The notes below the pieces were generated by a model, which searched no databases, was not told the DNA's origin, and worked only from the letters and a program-made list of their open reading frames with translations. From assembly GCF_008923245.1 (NCBI RefSeq), contig NZ_WBOS01000001.1:1-64000 (forward strand): a stretch of 64,000 bases of DNA. Reading direction: 5' to 3'. Of the stretch, positions 27,317 to 35,818 are shown in pieces. Every line of letters starts with the position of its first letter. Within the stretch, counting starts at the first letter, position 1. Source of the stretch: Cytobacillus depressus. Its GTDB lineage: Bacteria > Bacillota > Bacilli > Bacillales > Cytobacillaceae. The translations under genes and the position numbers were made by a program.

Positions 27317-27718
27317 TTTCGCAACAATTTCGCAAAATAGAGTTAATGTAAAATAATTAAAAAGGACCAGCATGCTCTAACATGGCCAGTCCAGCATTAG
27401 ACGGTTCCCGCAAAGGAGTCGGCTATTTGGAGGAATAATCCACCTATGGCGTCAAGTCAAGGGTGGATTATTTTTTTGGTTAAACGAAAAGATAGCTATG
27501 ACAAAACTTGCGAAGGGGAAAATCCATAAAGAGATTTAAAGTATCATGTGAAATTCCCCATTTTATTGAAATATCATCATAGGTTTATTATTGAAAATCC
27601 CTCATATCTTTTATAAAACGGAAAAACAAAAGAGGAGTTTCGTATGTTTATCTAAAATATATATTAATACAGACGAAATAATCTAAATATATATAATTTT
27701 CAAAAAGGGGATCTGTAC
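27317..27718. other. Intergenic region with hairpins
   Basis: A GC-richer structured piece (27358-27430) is followed by the terminator at 27434-27478. After that the sequence is AT-rich, with no gene up to the ART-like ORF. On the minus strand the 27363-27396 hairpin is followed by TTTTTAATT, so a minus-strand transcript could also end there. Confidence 0.45.
27434..27478 (+). terminator. Terminator
   Basis: AATAATCCACC (27434-27444) pairs with GGTGGATTATT (27462-27472), followed by TTTTTT. Confidence 0.8.
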
Positions 27719-28264
27719 ATGACAAGATGCGCTTATCGAGGAGTTAGTTTTTCAGAAGCGAAAATGGTTGTAGACAGACAAAAATATGAACGCAATGAAT
27801 TAAGAGCCTTTCAAAATGGTATAGCTGCGAGATCTTCTTTCGGAGATGGGGTATATCTTATTAATGACAAGGAATTAGCTGCACAATATGCGTTTTGCCA
27901 CGCTGAGGTGGAGGACAAGGAGTTGGCAGCCGTACTTAGTCAAAAAATTTGCTTTAAAAACCCCTTTATTTTAAATTACCAATTTACTGAACCCCGTCTA
28001 AGAAAGGAGGCTTTACGCTGGAAATATAAAGGAAAGGATTTTCCAAATAAAGAGGAACTTAATAACCCTAAAGAACTATATGAACAAATTGGAAACGATA
28101 TAAAGGAATATCTTTTATACCATTTATACGATGGGATTATTTATCATGTTGACGAAGAAATTATTTATTATGTTTTATACGATCAAGAAAACCAAATTAA
28201 GGATATTGATATGGAGTTAATATTCAATATTAAAGGTTCAAAGAAATTACCGTTTTATTTTTAA
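27719..28264 (+). CDS. Hypothetical protein, possible ADP-ribosyltransferase-like fold
   Basis: This 181-residue protein starts at an ATG with AAGGGG upstream. It begins YRGVSF and continues with SSFGDGVYLINDKELAAQYA, reminiscent of the 'Y-R/H-G ... G-x-G-x-Y-L-t-d-x-x-x-A-x-x-Y-A' core of ADP-ribosyltransferase and PARP-like domains. The C-terminal part has repeated tyrosine- and isoleucine-rich strands (YDGIIYHVDEEIIYYVLYD), which could supply the last sheet and an acidic residue. The catalytic triad is not certain. It stands alone between terminators, with no obvious antitoxin. The function is unknown. Confidence 0.45.
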   Translation: MTRCAYRGVSFSEAKMVVDRQKYERNELRAFQNGIAARSSFGDGVYLINDKELAAQYAFCHAEVEDKELAAVLSQKICFKNPFILNYQFTEPRLRKEALRWKYKGKDFPNKEELNNPKELYEQIGNDIKEYLLYHLYDGIIYHVDEEIIYYVLYDQENQIKDIDMELIFNIKGSKKLPFYF

Positions 28265-28281
28265 ATAAACTGAGTAATAAG

Positions 28282-28309
28282 CCTTCCTCTGATAACAATC
28301 AAAGGAAGG
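28282..28309 (+). terminator. Terminator of the ART-like gene
   Basis: CCTTCCTCTGAT pairs with ATCAAAGGAAGG with one G-T pair, followed by TCTATTAATTTTTT. Confidence 0.6.
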
Positions 28310-28358
28310 TCTATTAATTTTTTCGATAGACATTCGTTCAACTTTTTTAATTAATTTA

Positions 28359-28592
28359 TTAAACCAATTTTATTTGGTCAGCAATAATAATATTCGAAAA
28401 ATATTTTCGAGCGTCCGCTGTCAAAATATGAAGCTTTACTTTTTGATTGGCAACGCTTGAATCTTTTGTTGTCCGTTCGAATTCAACGAAAGCACCGCTT
28501 AAATTCTCATGAACACTAGTTATCTTGTATCCAGTCTCAATTAACTCATCAATTTTTCCCTTTTCTTTTAAAAACTCTTTGTAAGATGACAT
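28359..28592 (-). CDS. Hypothetical 77-residue protein
   Basis: This short protein begins at an ATG with a GAGGAGG site upstream. It contains no recognised domain. It is charged, predicted to have an N-terminal helix (SYKEFLKEKGKIDELIETG) and a following sheet region. It lies 33 bases downstream of an NCS1 permease and reads in the same direction, so it is probably the last gene of the pre/hyd operon. The good ribosome site and position argue that it is real. Confidence 0.55.
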   Translation of the reverse strand: MSSYKEFLKEKGKIDELIETGYKITSVHENLSGAFVEFERTTKDSSVANQKVKLHILTADARKYFSNIIIADQIKLV

Positions 28593-28625
28593 ATCTTTTT
28601 CCTCCTCAATAATTAATTTATCTTA

Positions 28626-30098
28626 TTAAATAGAGATTTTATCTGTTTCAGGATGACCACTCTCATTGGTAACGCTTTCAATAATCCAATCGCGGCCAAC
28701 TGTAATACCTAAATACTTCTCATCACTTGGTTCTTCCAATTCAGCCTGTTTATAGATTCTAAACCACCAATATTTTGCTAATATGAAGTAGCTAGCGGCA
28801 GAGAGGACAAAGCCCACTACAAATGAGAGGTTAGTAAAGATTAGTGCGGTTACACCGCCAATAGCCCAAGAAATCAAGCCTGCCCAGTTCACCCCGTAGT
28901 GATAACGAAATTGGCCATCACTTTCATATAACTGCCCTACATTCACACGACGTTTGCGGATTAAATAGTAATCTGAAAAAAGAATACCAACAACGGCTGC
29001 CAACACACCGCCAGTGATTAAAAGAAATGGCATTAATGTATCAAATAGGGTCCATGGCTGCGACACCGTTCCAATTATTCCGGTTATAATAACACCAACA
29101 TAAAAAGGCACTCTCGGACCACCAATATTGGAAAAAACCGTAGCGGCGGGAATTATGTTCGCTGCTGTGTTTGTAGACCACTGGGCAAGAACAATCATCA
29201 GCAGTAAAACCCCTAGTATCAGTCCTCCAGCAGATTCCTGAAGAGCGGCAATCGGATCATAATTACCAACAGCTATATAAGCAACGCCCCCAATCGCGAC
29301 GACAAATGTTTGAGTTAAGGGCAGTGCGATCATACTCCCAACTAAGGCTCCTTTGTTCCTCTTAAACCAGTTCCGTTCATGCTTTGGGGCTTTAATAAAT
29401 CGGGAAAGCGAGGAGATATCCGCACACAATGTCGACCAATAACCCATATTCCCAAATACCACAGTTAAAAAGGCCGTAAATAAAGCTACACCTGATATAG
29501 GATTCTCGATCCATGTCCACACATTTTTATTTGCAGCAATCGCCTGATCTGACAATGTATAGTACATCCATATAGAAATTAAGATAATTGTTGGAGCAGC
29601 TAAGTCGGCAAATTTCTCTACGGCTTTAATCCCAATTGACGTATTTATGACTTGTGCCGCTACAAAAATCAAAAAACAAATAAACCAGTTATCAAAACCA
29701 GTCCATATATTTAAAATTCCATTAATAGCAGCGGCACCAAAATATGAATTAATTCCAAACCAAATCGATGCTGTCACTCCACGGAGTAATGATGGGAGAT
29801 GCGTCCCCAATATTCCAAAGGGAGCTCGCAGATAGATAGGGAAAGATACCCCATGCTCAATCCCGATATCCGCTATTAAAGTAATTAAAAAACCAATAAC
29901 CAGACACCCGACAAATGAAGCCAATAATACCCACGGCAGCGGCATTGACTGAACACCAACACCACCAATGGCAAATGCTGCTAATACAACAGCCATCCCC
30001 ACCCAGATCATTGAAAAGCCAAGTGTACCAATTTTTCTTTCATTATGCGGAATAGGAAGCAGATCAGGCGATTTCAAATAATCATCATGTTTTTTCAT
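28626..30098 (-). CDS. NCS1-family permease (uracil/dihydropyrimidine/hydantoin type)
   Basis: This 490-residue NCS1 transporter has about 12 membrane segments and the family loop LRAPFGILGTHLPSLLRGVT followed by IWFGINSYFGAAAIN. SSLSRFIKAPKH and LAQWSTNTAANIIPAATVFS are also conserved. The C-terminal part (RKRRVNVGQLYESDGQFRYHY) resembles the permease at 10952-12370. It is encoded just after hydantoinase/dihydropyrimidinase in the preT-preA-hydA series, so uracil, thymine or a related ring is the likely cargo. A small hairpin at 30163-30181 in the gap may lower expression relative to hydA. Confidence 0.9.
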   Translation of the reverse strand: MKKHDDYLKSPDLLPIPHNERKIGTLGFSMIWVGMAVVLAAFAIGGVGVQSMPLPWVLLASFVGCLVIGFLITLIADIGIEHGVSFPIYLRAPFGILGTHLPSLLRGVTASIWFGINSYFGAAAINGILNIWTGFDNWFICFLIFVAAQVINTSIGIKAVEKFADLAAPTIILISIWMYYTLSDQAIAANKNVWTWIENPISGVALFTAFLTVVFGNMGYWSTLCADISSLSRFIKAPKHERNWFKRNKGALVGSMIALPLTQTFVVAIGGVAYIAVGNYDPIAALQESAGGLILGVLLLMIVLAQWSTNTAANIIPAATVFSNIGGPRVPFYVGVIITGIIGTVSQPWTLFDTLMPFLLITGGVLAAVVGILFSDYYLIRKRRVNVGQLYESDGQFRYHYGVNWAGLISWAIGGVTALIFTNLSFVVGFVLSAASYFILAKYWWFRIYKQAELEEPSDEKYLGITVGRDWIIESVTNESGHPETDKISI

Positions 30099-30162
30099 CC
30101 TATTTCTCCTTGTAAAAAATTTAACTTGCTTTTAGTAAAATAGTCTGTGATGGAATATAAAA

Positions 30163-30181
30163 GGAAGGAATGGTTCCTTCC
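30163..30181 (-). terminator. Intra-operon hairpin between hydA and the NCS1 gene
   Basis: GGAAGGAA/TTCCTTCC arms with a 3-nt loop are followed on the minus strand by TTTTATATT. It looks like a short, probably leaky terminator. Confidence 0.5.
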
Positions 30182-30248
30182 TCGGATGGTGAATAGTGTT
30201 ATTAGTATAAATTGGAGCCTGCTATTATTTTTTTTGAAATCTACTATT

Positions 30249-31661
30249 CTATTGATAAACTTCTTCAGATGCTTTTGTTTCGCTGCCGAATCGTTTTCTC
30301 TTTAAATAATGACCAGTTCCCGGCTTTCCGACAAACTGACTTTCGCGAATCACAAATTCGCCGCGTGATAAAACCGAAATGGGTTCACCAGTAATCTTCA
30401 TGCCTTCGAATGCACTATAGTCAACATTCATATGATGGGTCTCAGCAGAAAGTACTCTTTCTTTATTAGGATCAAAGATAACGATATCTGCATCGCTTCC
30501 AACGGCAATCGTTCCTTTTTTAGGAAATAAGCCAAACAGCTTTGCAGTTCTAGTAGATACAATATCAACAAATTGGTTAATAGTAATCCGACCTTTCTTC
30601 ACGCCTTCCGAGAAGAAAAGGCTGAAACGGTCTTCTATAATCGGACCACCATTAGGAATTTTTGAAAAGTCTTCTCTTCCTAATTCTTTTTGGCCTTTAA
30701 AGTTAAATGAACATTGGTCAGATCCAAGCGTCTGTAGTTGACCGCTCTTTAAAGCATTCCATAATACTTCCTGGTTCCACTTTTCACGAAGAGGAGGAGA
30801 CCATACATATTTGGCACCTTCAAAATTCGGCTTTTCTAAATAAGATTGGTCTAAAACGAGATACTGCGGACAAGTTTCTCCCCATACTTTATAGCCTTTT
30901 TGCCGGGCTTCTGCAATTTTCTCTACAGCATTAGCACAAGATACATGAACAACGTATAATTGAGAATCAGCAAGGCCAGCTAATTGCGCAGCTCTACCAG
31001 TAGCTTCACCTTCCACTTCCGGTGGTCTTGTTAATGCATGATAAATAGGATCTGTATTGCCATCTTTTAATGCCTTATTAACCAAATAGTCAATAACATC
31101 TCCATTTTCAGCATGAACCATAACCAGTGCACCATGTTCTTTCGCAGTCAAAAGTGTACGGAATAAGGTTTCATCGTCAGCTTGGAATACATTTTTATAA
31201 GCCATAAAAACTTTGAATGAAGTAATGCCCTCTTCCTCAATGATTTGAGGAATTTCATTTAACACATTCTCGTTCACCTCACCGATCATAAGATGAAAAC
31301 CGTAATCGATGACAGCCTTGTTTTTGGATTTTTCATGCCATGTTTGAATCGAATTTTTTAGCGGTTCCCCTTTATTTGTTAAGCAAAAATCAATAATTGT
31401 TGTTGTTCCCCCAAAAGCAGCTGCGATTGTTCCCGTTTCGAAATCATCAGATGTAACCGTCCCGCCAAATGGCATTTCCAAATGGGTATGAGGATCAACT
31501 CCGCCTGGAAATAAATAGTTACCCTTGGCATCAATTACTTCCTCAACATTTTCACTCAAATTTTTACCGATCGCAGTTATTTTCCCGTTTTCAATGAGAA
31601 CATCAGCTTCATATTTATCAGTTGCCGTTACTACTGTTCCATTCTTAATCAGTTTTTTCAT
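30249..31661 (-). CDS. hydA: Dihydropyrimidinase / D-hydantoinase
   Basis: This amidohydrolase opens dihydrouracil, dihydrothymine or 5-substituted hydantoins to N-carbamoyl products. All binuclear-zinc ligands are visible: HTH at 58-60, the carboxylated lysine K150 in TSFKVFMAYK, H183 in VHAENGD, H239 in VVHVSCAN and D315 in LGSDQCSF. Tyr155 for substrate binding is also present. The 470-residue length is standard. It lies 18 bases after preA with a good AAGGAGG site, so it is part of the preT-preA-hydA operon. Given PreTA, dihydropyrimidinase is the likelier physiological role. Confidence 0.93.
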   Translation of the reverse strand: MKKLIKNGTVVTATDKYEADVLIENGKITAIGKNLSENVEEVIDAKGNYLFPGGVDPHTHLEMPFGGTVTSDDFETGTIAAAFGGTTTIIDFCLTNKGEPLKNSIQTWHEKSKNKAVIDYGFHLMIGEVNENVLNEIPQIIEEEGITSFKVFMAYKNVFQADDETLFRTLLTAKEHGALVMVHAENGDVIDYLVNKALKDGNTDPIYHALTRPPEVEGEATGRAAQLAGLADSQLYVVHVSCANAVEKIAEARQKGYKVWGETCPQYLVLDQSYLEKPNFEGAKYVWSPPLREKWNQEVLWNALKSGQLQTLGSDQCSFNFKGQKELGREDFSKIPNGGPIIEDRFSLFFSEGVKKGRITINQFVDIVSTRTAKLFGLFPKKGTIAVGSDADIVIFDPNKERVLSAETHHMNVDYSAFEGMKITGEPISVLSRGEFVIRESQFVGKPGTGHYLKRKRFGSETKASEEVYQ

Positions 31662-31679
31662 CGGCTAATCCTCCTTATT

Positions 31680-32948
31680 TTACGAGTTACAAATTGGAAG
31701 TTTAATAGCTTCCTGACGCTGATTCCAAGTCATTGGCTCCCCATTCGGGATCTCAACCATGCTAATTGCGCCATCTACGGGACAGACGATCGAACATAAG
31801 TTACAGCCAACACAGTCTTCTTCTCGGACTTCTAAATATGCCTTGCCGTTTTCCGATGTCAGCATATCTATACATTGGTGTGATGTGTCCTCACAAGCGA
31901 TATGGCACTTGTTACAGTTAATACACACTTCATTATTGATGCGGGCGACAACTTTATAATTCAAGTCGAGATTGCCCCAGTCAGAATATTTCTCAACTGA
32001 TTTACCGACAAGACCTTCCACTGAAGCAATTCCTTTACTGTCCAAATAGTTGTTTAATCCATCAATCATGTCTTCAACAATCCTAAATCCATGATGCATT
32101 GCTGCTGTACATACTTGGATGCTGCCCGCCCCCATCAGCATAAATTCCACAGCATCCTTCCAATTTGAAACCCCGCCCATTCCTGAAATTGGCACATTTA
32201 TCTCAGGCTTACGAGCACATTCTGCAACCATGTTTAAGGCAATTGGCTTAACTGCAGGACCGCAATATCCGCCATGAGCCCCTTTTCCTGCGACATTCGG
32301 GATTGTCAGCCAGGTATCAATATCCACTCCTGCCAAACTGTTAATAGTATTAATCATACTAATGGCATCAGCCCCGCCCTGTACGGCTGCATACGCTGTT
32401 GAAGTAATATCAGTAATATTTGGTGTTAATTTTACAATAACTGGGACTTCGGCAGCTTCCTTCGCCCAATATGTTTGTTTTTCAACCAATTCTGGCACCT
32501 GCCCCGATGCCGAACCCATACCGCGTTCTGCCATCCCATGTGGACAGCCAAAGTTTAATTCAAATCCGTCTACACCTACGTCTTGAACTTTTTTTACAAT
32601 TTCATGCCATTTTTCCTGCTTTGGTTCTACCATTAGGGAAGCAATAACTGCATGATTAGGGAATCTCTTTTTTGTTTCATATATTTCTTTCAAGTTTACT
32701 TCAAGAGGCCGATCCGTAATTAATTCAATATTATTGAATCCGACAACACGCTGCCCATTAAAATGAGTTCCCGCAAAACGAGATGATACATTTAATATTG
32801 GGTCTCCGAGTGTTTTCCACACCGCACCTCCCCAGCCGGCTTCAAATGCTCTCTGTACTTGATAGCCTGAATTTGTTGGTGGCGCAGAAGCAAGCCAAAA
32901 AGGATTCGGTGCTTTAATACCGGCAAAGTTTATACGTAAGTCTGCCAT
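31680..32948 (-). CDS. preA: NAD-dependent dihydropyrimidine dehydrogenase subunit PreA
   Basis: PreA carries the FMN barrel that reduces uracil or thymine, plus C-terminal ferredoxin motifs. The dihydroorotate-dehydrogenase-like barrel covers about residues 1-310, with NFGCPHGMAERGMGSASGQ and ISGMGGVSNWKDAVEF. Two 4Fe-4S motifs lie at the end (CINCNKCHIAC and CVGCNLCSIVCPV). The position aligned by eye with the general-acid cysteine of mammalian dihydropyrimidine dehydrogenase (ERGMGLACGQ) is serine here, S148; this occurs against a normal barrel otherwise. It sits between preT and hydA in one operon. Confidence 0.93.
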   Translation of the reverse strand: MADLRINFAGIKAPNPFWLASAPPTNSGYQVQRAFEAGWGGAVWKTLGDPILNVSSRFAGTHFNGQRVVGFNNIELITDRPLEVNLKEIYETKKRFPNHAVIASLMVEPKQEKWHEIVKKVQDVGVDGFELNFGCPHGMAERGMGSASGQVPELVEKQTYWAKEAAEVPVIVKLTPNITDITSTAYAAVQGGADAISMINTINSLAGVDIDTWLTIPNVAGKGAHGGYCGPAVKPIALNMVAECARKPEINVPISGMGGVSNWKDAVEFMLMGAGSIQVCTAAMHHGFRIVEDMIDGLNNYLDSKGIASVEGLVGKSVEKYSDWGNLDLNYKVVARINNEVCINCNKCHIACEDTSHQCIDMLTSENGKAYLEVREEDCVGCNLCSIVCPVDGAISMVEIPNGEPMTWNQRQEAIKLPICNS

Positions 32949-32974
32949 TGGAATTCCCCCTGTCTTAATTAAGT

Positions 32975-34363
32975 TTAATTAAAACTTTCTACTGTAGCTT
33001 TATCACGGGTAAATTGTTTATGAATGGAATGAGCGGTTAGTTTCCCTTGCTGTGCAGCAGTAACAACCATTGCTTCTCCCTGGCCATCACCAAAAATGAC
33101 ATCACCTGCCGCGTATACTTTTGGATTCGATGTCTGATGAGTATCCATATTAATCTTTACAATTCCTTTGTTATGTTCTAATCCGAAATCTTCAATAAGA
33201 TCGACATAGCGTGTTTGTCCAATTGCCTTTATAACTACATCTACTTCCAAACTAAATTCAGAACCCGGAACTGGGGTCGGACGGCGACGGCCAGAATTAT
33301 CTGGTGATCCAAGTTCCATTCGTACACACTCCAAAGCTTTCACTTTACCGCTGTCGTCCTTTATTATCCTTGTTGGCTGTGTCAGCCATCTGAATTCAAC
33401 ACCATCTTGTTTTGCAAATTCGTATTCAAATTCGTAAGCTGTCATTTCAGCTTCTGTACGGCGGTAGATCATTTTAACATCGCCTGCTCCTAAGCGCACA
33501 GAACATGTAGCAGCATCAATCGCTGTATTTCCAGCTCCAATAATTGCCATTCTCTTGCCAATAAATTGTTGGTCAAAAGGTGGCGTTTTTGTGTATTCGA
33601 CAAAATCTATTGCATCATAAACACCATCGGCATCTTCGCCTTGAATGCCAAGCATTGGCACCTTAGACATACCTATTGCCAAAACAACTGCATCGTAATT
33701 TTTAATAATCTCTTCAACCTGAATGTCTATTCCTATTTTTGTATTAGTACGGATCTCTACTCCTAACTTCTCAACTTGCTCTACTTCCCACAGCGATATT
33801 TCCTGAGGTAAACGGAAAGAAACGATACCAAATGTATTTAAACCACCCGCTTTTTCTTTCGCTTCAAAAATTGTCGCTTGATACCCAAGTCGTGCAAGCT
33901 CACGAGCAGCAGACAACCCAGCAGGACCACCTCCGATAATTGCTACTTTTTTCCCGTTTGCCTCACCTGCTTGGAACAATTGCGCATTATTTTGGATAGC
34001 CCAGTTCGTAGCATGGCGCTGTAGATTTCCGATCATTATTGGCAAAGAAACATCGTTTAGTACACAAGCACCCTCACATAATTCTTCTGTTGGGCAAACA
34101 CGAGCACAGCTCGCTCCAACAGGATTAGCTTCCATAATGACCTTAGCTGAACCTTTTAAGTTTCCAGAAGCAATTTTTTTAATGAAGGACGGAATATTAA
34201 TTCCCGTAGGACAAGCTGTAATACAAGGTGCGTCATAACAATAGAGGCAGCGGTTGGATTCTTCCATTGCTTCCTTTGAAGTTAATGCCGGTTCAATCTC
34301 ACTAAAATTCACTCCTAAATCATCAAGTGAAATCTTTTTATTCTTTATCCTGTTTAAATGCAT
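32975..34363 (-). CDS. preT: NAD-dependent dihydropyrimidine dehydrogenase subunit PreT
   Basis: PreT takes electrons from NAD(P)H to PreA. The N-terminus has the Fe-S cysteines of this family (CLYCYDAPCITACPTGI and ASCARVCPTEELCEGAC). Two dinucleotide-binding folds follow, VAIIGGGPAGLSAARELARL near residue 142 for FAD and MAIIGAGNTAIDAATCSVRL near residue 275 for NAD(P). It ends with the usual VYAAGDVIFGDGQGE. The length of 462 residues and the order preT-preA are typical of bacterial reductive pyrimidine catabolism. It is first in its operon, with a sigma-A promoter about 70 bases upstream. Confidence 0.94.
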   Translation of the reverse strand: MHLNRIKNKKISLDDLGVNFSEIEPALTSKEAMEESNRCLYCYDAPCITACPTGINIPSFIKKIASGNLKGSAKVIMEANPVGASCARVCPTEELCEGACVLNDVSLPIMIGNLQRHATNWAIQNNAQLFQAGEANGKKVAIIGGGPAGLSAARELARLGYQATIFEAKEKAGGLNTFGIVSFRLPQEISLWEVEQVEKLGVEIRTNTKIGIDIQVEEIIKNYDAVVLAIGMSKVPMLGIQGEDADGVYDAIDFVEYTKTPPFDQQFIGKRMAIIGAGNTAIDAATCSVRLGAGDVKMIYRRTEAEMTAYEFEYEFAKQDGVEFRWLTQPTRIIKDDSGKVKALECVRMELGSPDNSGRRRPTPVPGSEFSLEVDVVIKAIGQTRYVDLIEDFGLEHNKGIVKINMDTHQTSNPKVYAAGDVIFGDGQGEAMVVTAAQQGKLTAHSIHKQFTRDKATVESFN

Positions 34364-34433
34364 AATGATACCTCCTCACCAATTTGCGTGCGGTATTTTA
34401 TAAAACTAATATTTCTAAATATTCCTAAAATTA

Positions 34434-34462
34434 ATACTATGATATCAATATTACGCTGTCAA
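34434..34462 (-). promoter_or_regulatory. Sigma-A promoter of the preT operon
   Basis: On the minus strand TTGACA (34457-34462) is separated by exactly 17 nt from TAGTAT (34434-34439). The -35 is perfect. Confidence 0.7.
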
Positions 34463-34723
34463 TACAATTAATTGCATTAATAAATATTTTTCAGTAAATG
34501 ATTTAATGAATTATTAAAAATGATTGCATTTTTATTAATAATTTAATAGAGGACTAAGCAAGTTTTAATAGTTCATAAATTCCGGATTCTTTGGTATTCT
34601 TGTTTAAAATTAGGTATTTACATGTTTGATGTCGCCATTTTTGATGAACTCAGCTAGATCCCCTATCACCAAATAGCGGCAGAATTATAATTTCAATTCT
34701 TTTTTGGTTGACGATTAAAAAAA
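34463..34723. other. Upstream region between preT and the divergent pair
   Basis: AT-rich and without a gene. An AATTAATTGCATTAAT near 34467-34482 might be an operator but has no recognised counterpart. Confidence 0.35.
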
Positions 34724-35284
34724 TTGGAAGAAGTGAAAGTTTTGAAGAGGAAAGAGCTAGAATCCACAATAAAAAATACAGAAGAAGCAATTAAAGTCCA
34801 ACAGCTTTATTTAAAGAAATTATATGAACAATTAGAAGCATTAAATGAACAAGAAAAAGAACGAAAAAAATATATTTCCTCAAAGGAAATTATTGAATTG
34901 ATATACAAGAATATAGGGAAGAATGTTAATTTATCTACAATCAAAAGATGGGCGGACGAGGGATTTTTAGGTGAAGTGATAGATGAAAAGGAAAAATTTT
35001 GGGCCTTACATTTAAAACAGGGAAAAAAAAGATTTTTGTATCCGAAAATGAATGCATTTAATTTTCTTTATGAAAAAGGGTATTTATTTCCTCAATTCGA
35101 AGTCTTAGACCGTGTAATGATAATGGATCAAAATAATAATTCCGTTATTGGAATCGTTGTAGACTCTTGTTTACAAAAAGGACATTTTCAATATACCATC
35201 CAAATTGAGGAGACTTTTGCAATAATTAAAGATATAGAAGAAAGTTATTTAAGTAAAGTAACTGGGGACGTGGATAACATATGA
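34724..35284 (+). CDS. Hypothetical coiled-coil protein with possible HTH
   Basis: This 186-residue protein is not recognised. Residues about 1-45 form a strongly charged coiled coil (VQQLYLKKLYEQLEALNEQE). Residues about 48-110 could be a helix-turn-helix/winged region (SSKEIIELIYK and NLSTIKRWADEGFLGEVI), as in MerR-like or excisionase-like DNA binders. The C-terminal 70 residues are strand-rich. The frame starts at a TTG without a clear ribosome site, so the start is uncertain. It overlaps the next gene by four bases, so the pair is cotranscribed and probably interacts. It is divergent from preT and could regulate it, or be part of a former mobile element. Confidence 0.55.
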   Translation: MEEVKVLKRKELESTIKNTEEAIKVQQLYLKKLYEQLEALNEQEKERKKYISSKEIIELIYKNIGKNVNLSTIKRWADEGFLGEVIDEKEKFWALHLKQGKKRFLYPKMNAFNFLYEKGYLFPQFEVLDRVMIMDQNNNSVIGIVVDSCLQKGHFQYTIQIEETFAIIKDIEESYLSKVTGDVDNI

Positions 35285-35673
35285 AGGCAAAAATCAGCCT
35301 AAAAAATACTACTAAAAATCAAGAAATCGCCAGACAAATTAAACAGGCAAATCGGGAAACTAATCATATTCTCCAAATTTCTTTTAAAGAAGATTTTTCG
35401 GAAATACTTTTTGAAGGCGAAAGTATCTTCATATCTAATAAAGACTGGTTCTCAAGTATCATCCTGTTAGAGGGTCATGCGAAAGAAACCGGGATTGGGT
35501 ATGAGATCAAACCAAAAGATAAAGGCAAAACAATCAACCTTCATCTTGAAGGAGAACTAGTTGCTGAAATAAACGAAATTAGGAACCATGTAAAGAGTAA
35601 AACCCAGCATGATATCATTCTTGAGTTATTTAAAAAGGGCCTTGATCAATATAATAAAGAAAATAAGAAGTAG
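35281..35673 (+). CDS. Hypothetical protein, partner of the upstream gene
   Basis: This 130-residue protein starts at an ATG overlapping the previous stop (ATGA). It shows no recognised domain. The C-terminal 45 residues (LVAEINEIRNHVKSKTQHDI) could form a ribbon-helix-helix or long helical region, and the N-terminus is lysine- and asparagine-rich. Coupling to the upstream HTH-like protein suggests a two-component regulatory or plasmid/ICE-derived unit. No counterpart was recognised. Confidence 0.5.
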   Translation: MKAKISLKNTTKNQEIARQIKQANRETNHILQISFKEDFSEILFEGESIFISNKDWFSSIILLEGHAKETGIGYEIKPKDKGKTINLHLEGELVAEINEIRNHVKSKTQHDIILELFKKGLDQYNKENKK

Positions 35674-35818
35674 CTACCTGCCTTCCGAAATATTTTTTTG
35701 TAAACTAAAAAGAATAAAGAGGAAAAATAAATATTTTGTTGAATTAGTAAATAAATTCATGATTATTTAATATACATAATGCTAAATTCTATAAAATATT
35801 TATCAAGGGGTGCGCAAT

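Noticed and set aside
27380..27430. A c-di-GMP riboswitch before the terminator at 27434
   Set aside because: GCAAAGGAGTCGG superficially recalls the riboswitch GCAAAGC motif, but the flanking consensus elements are absent and no gene follows directly.
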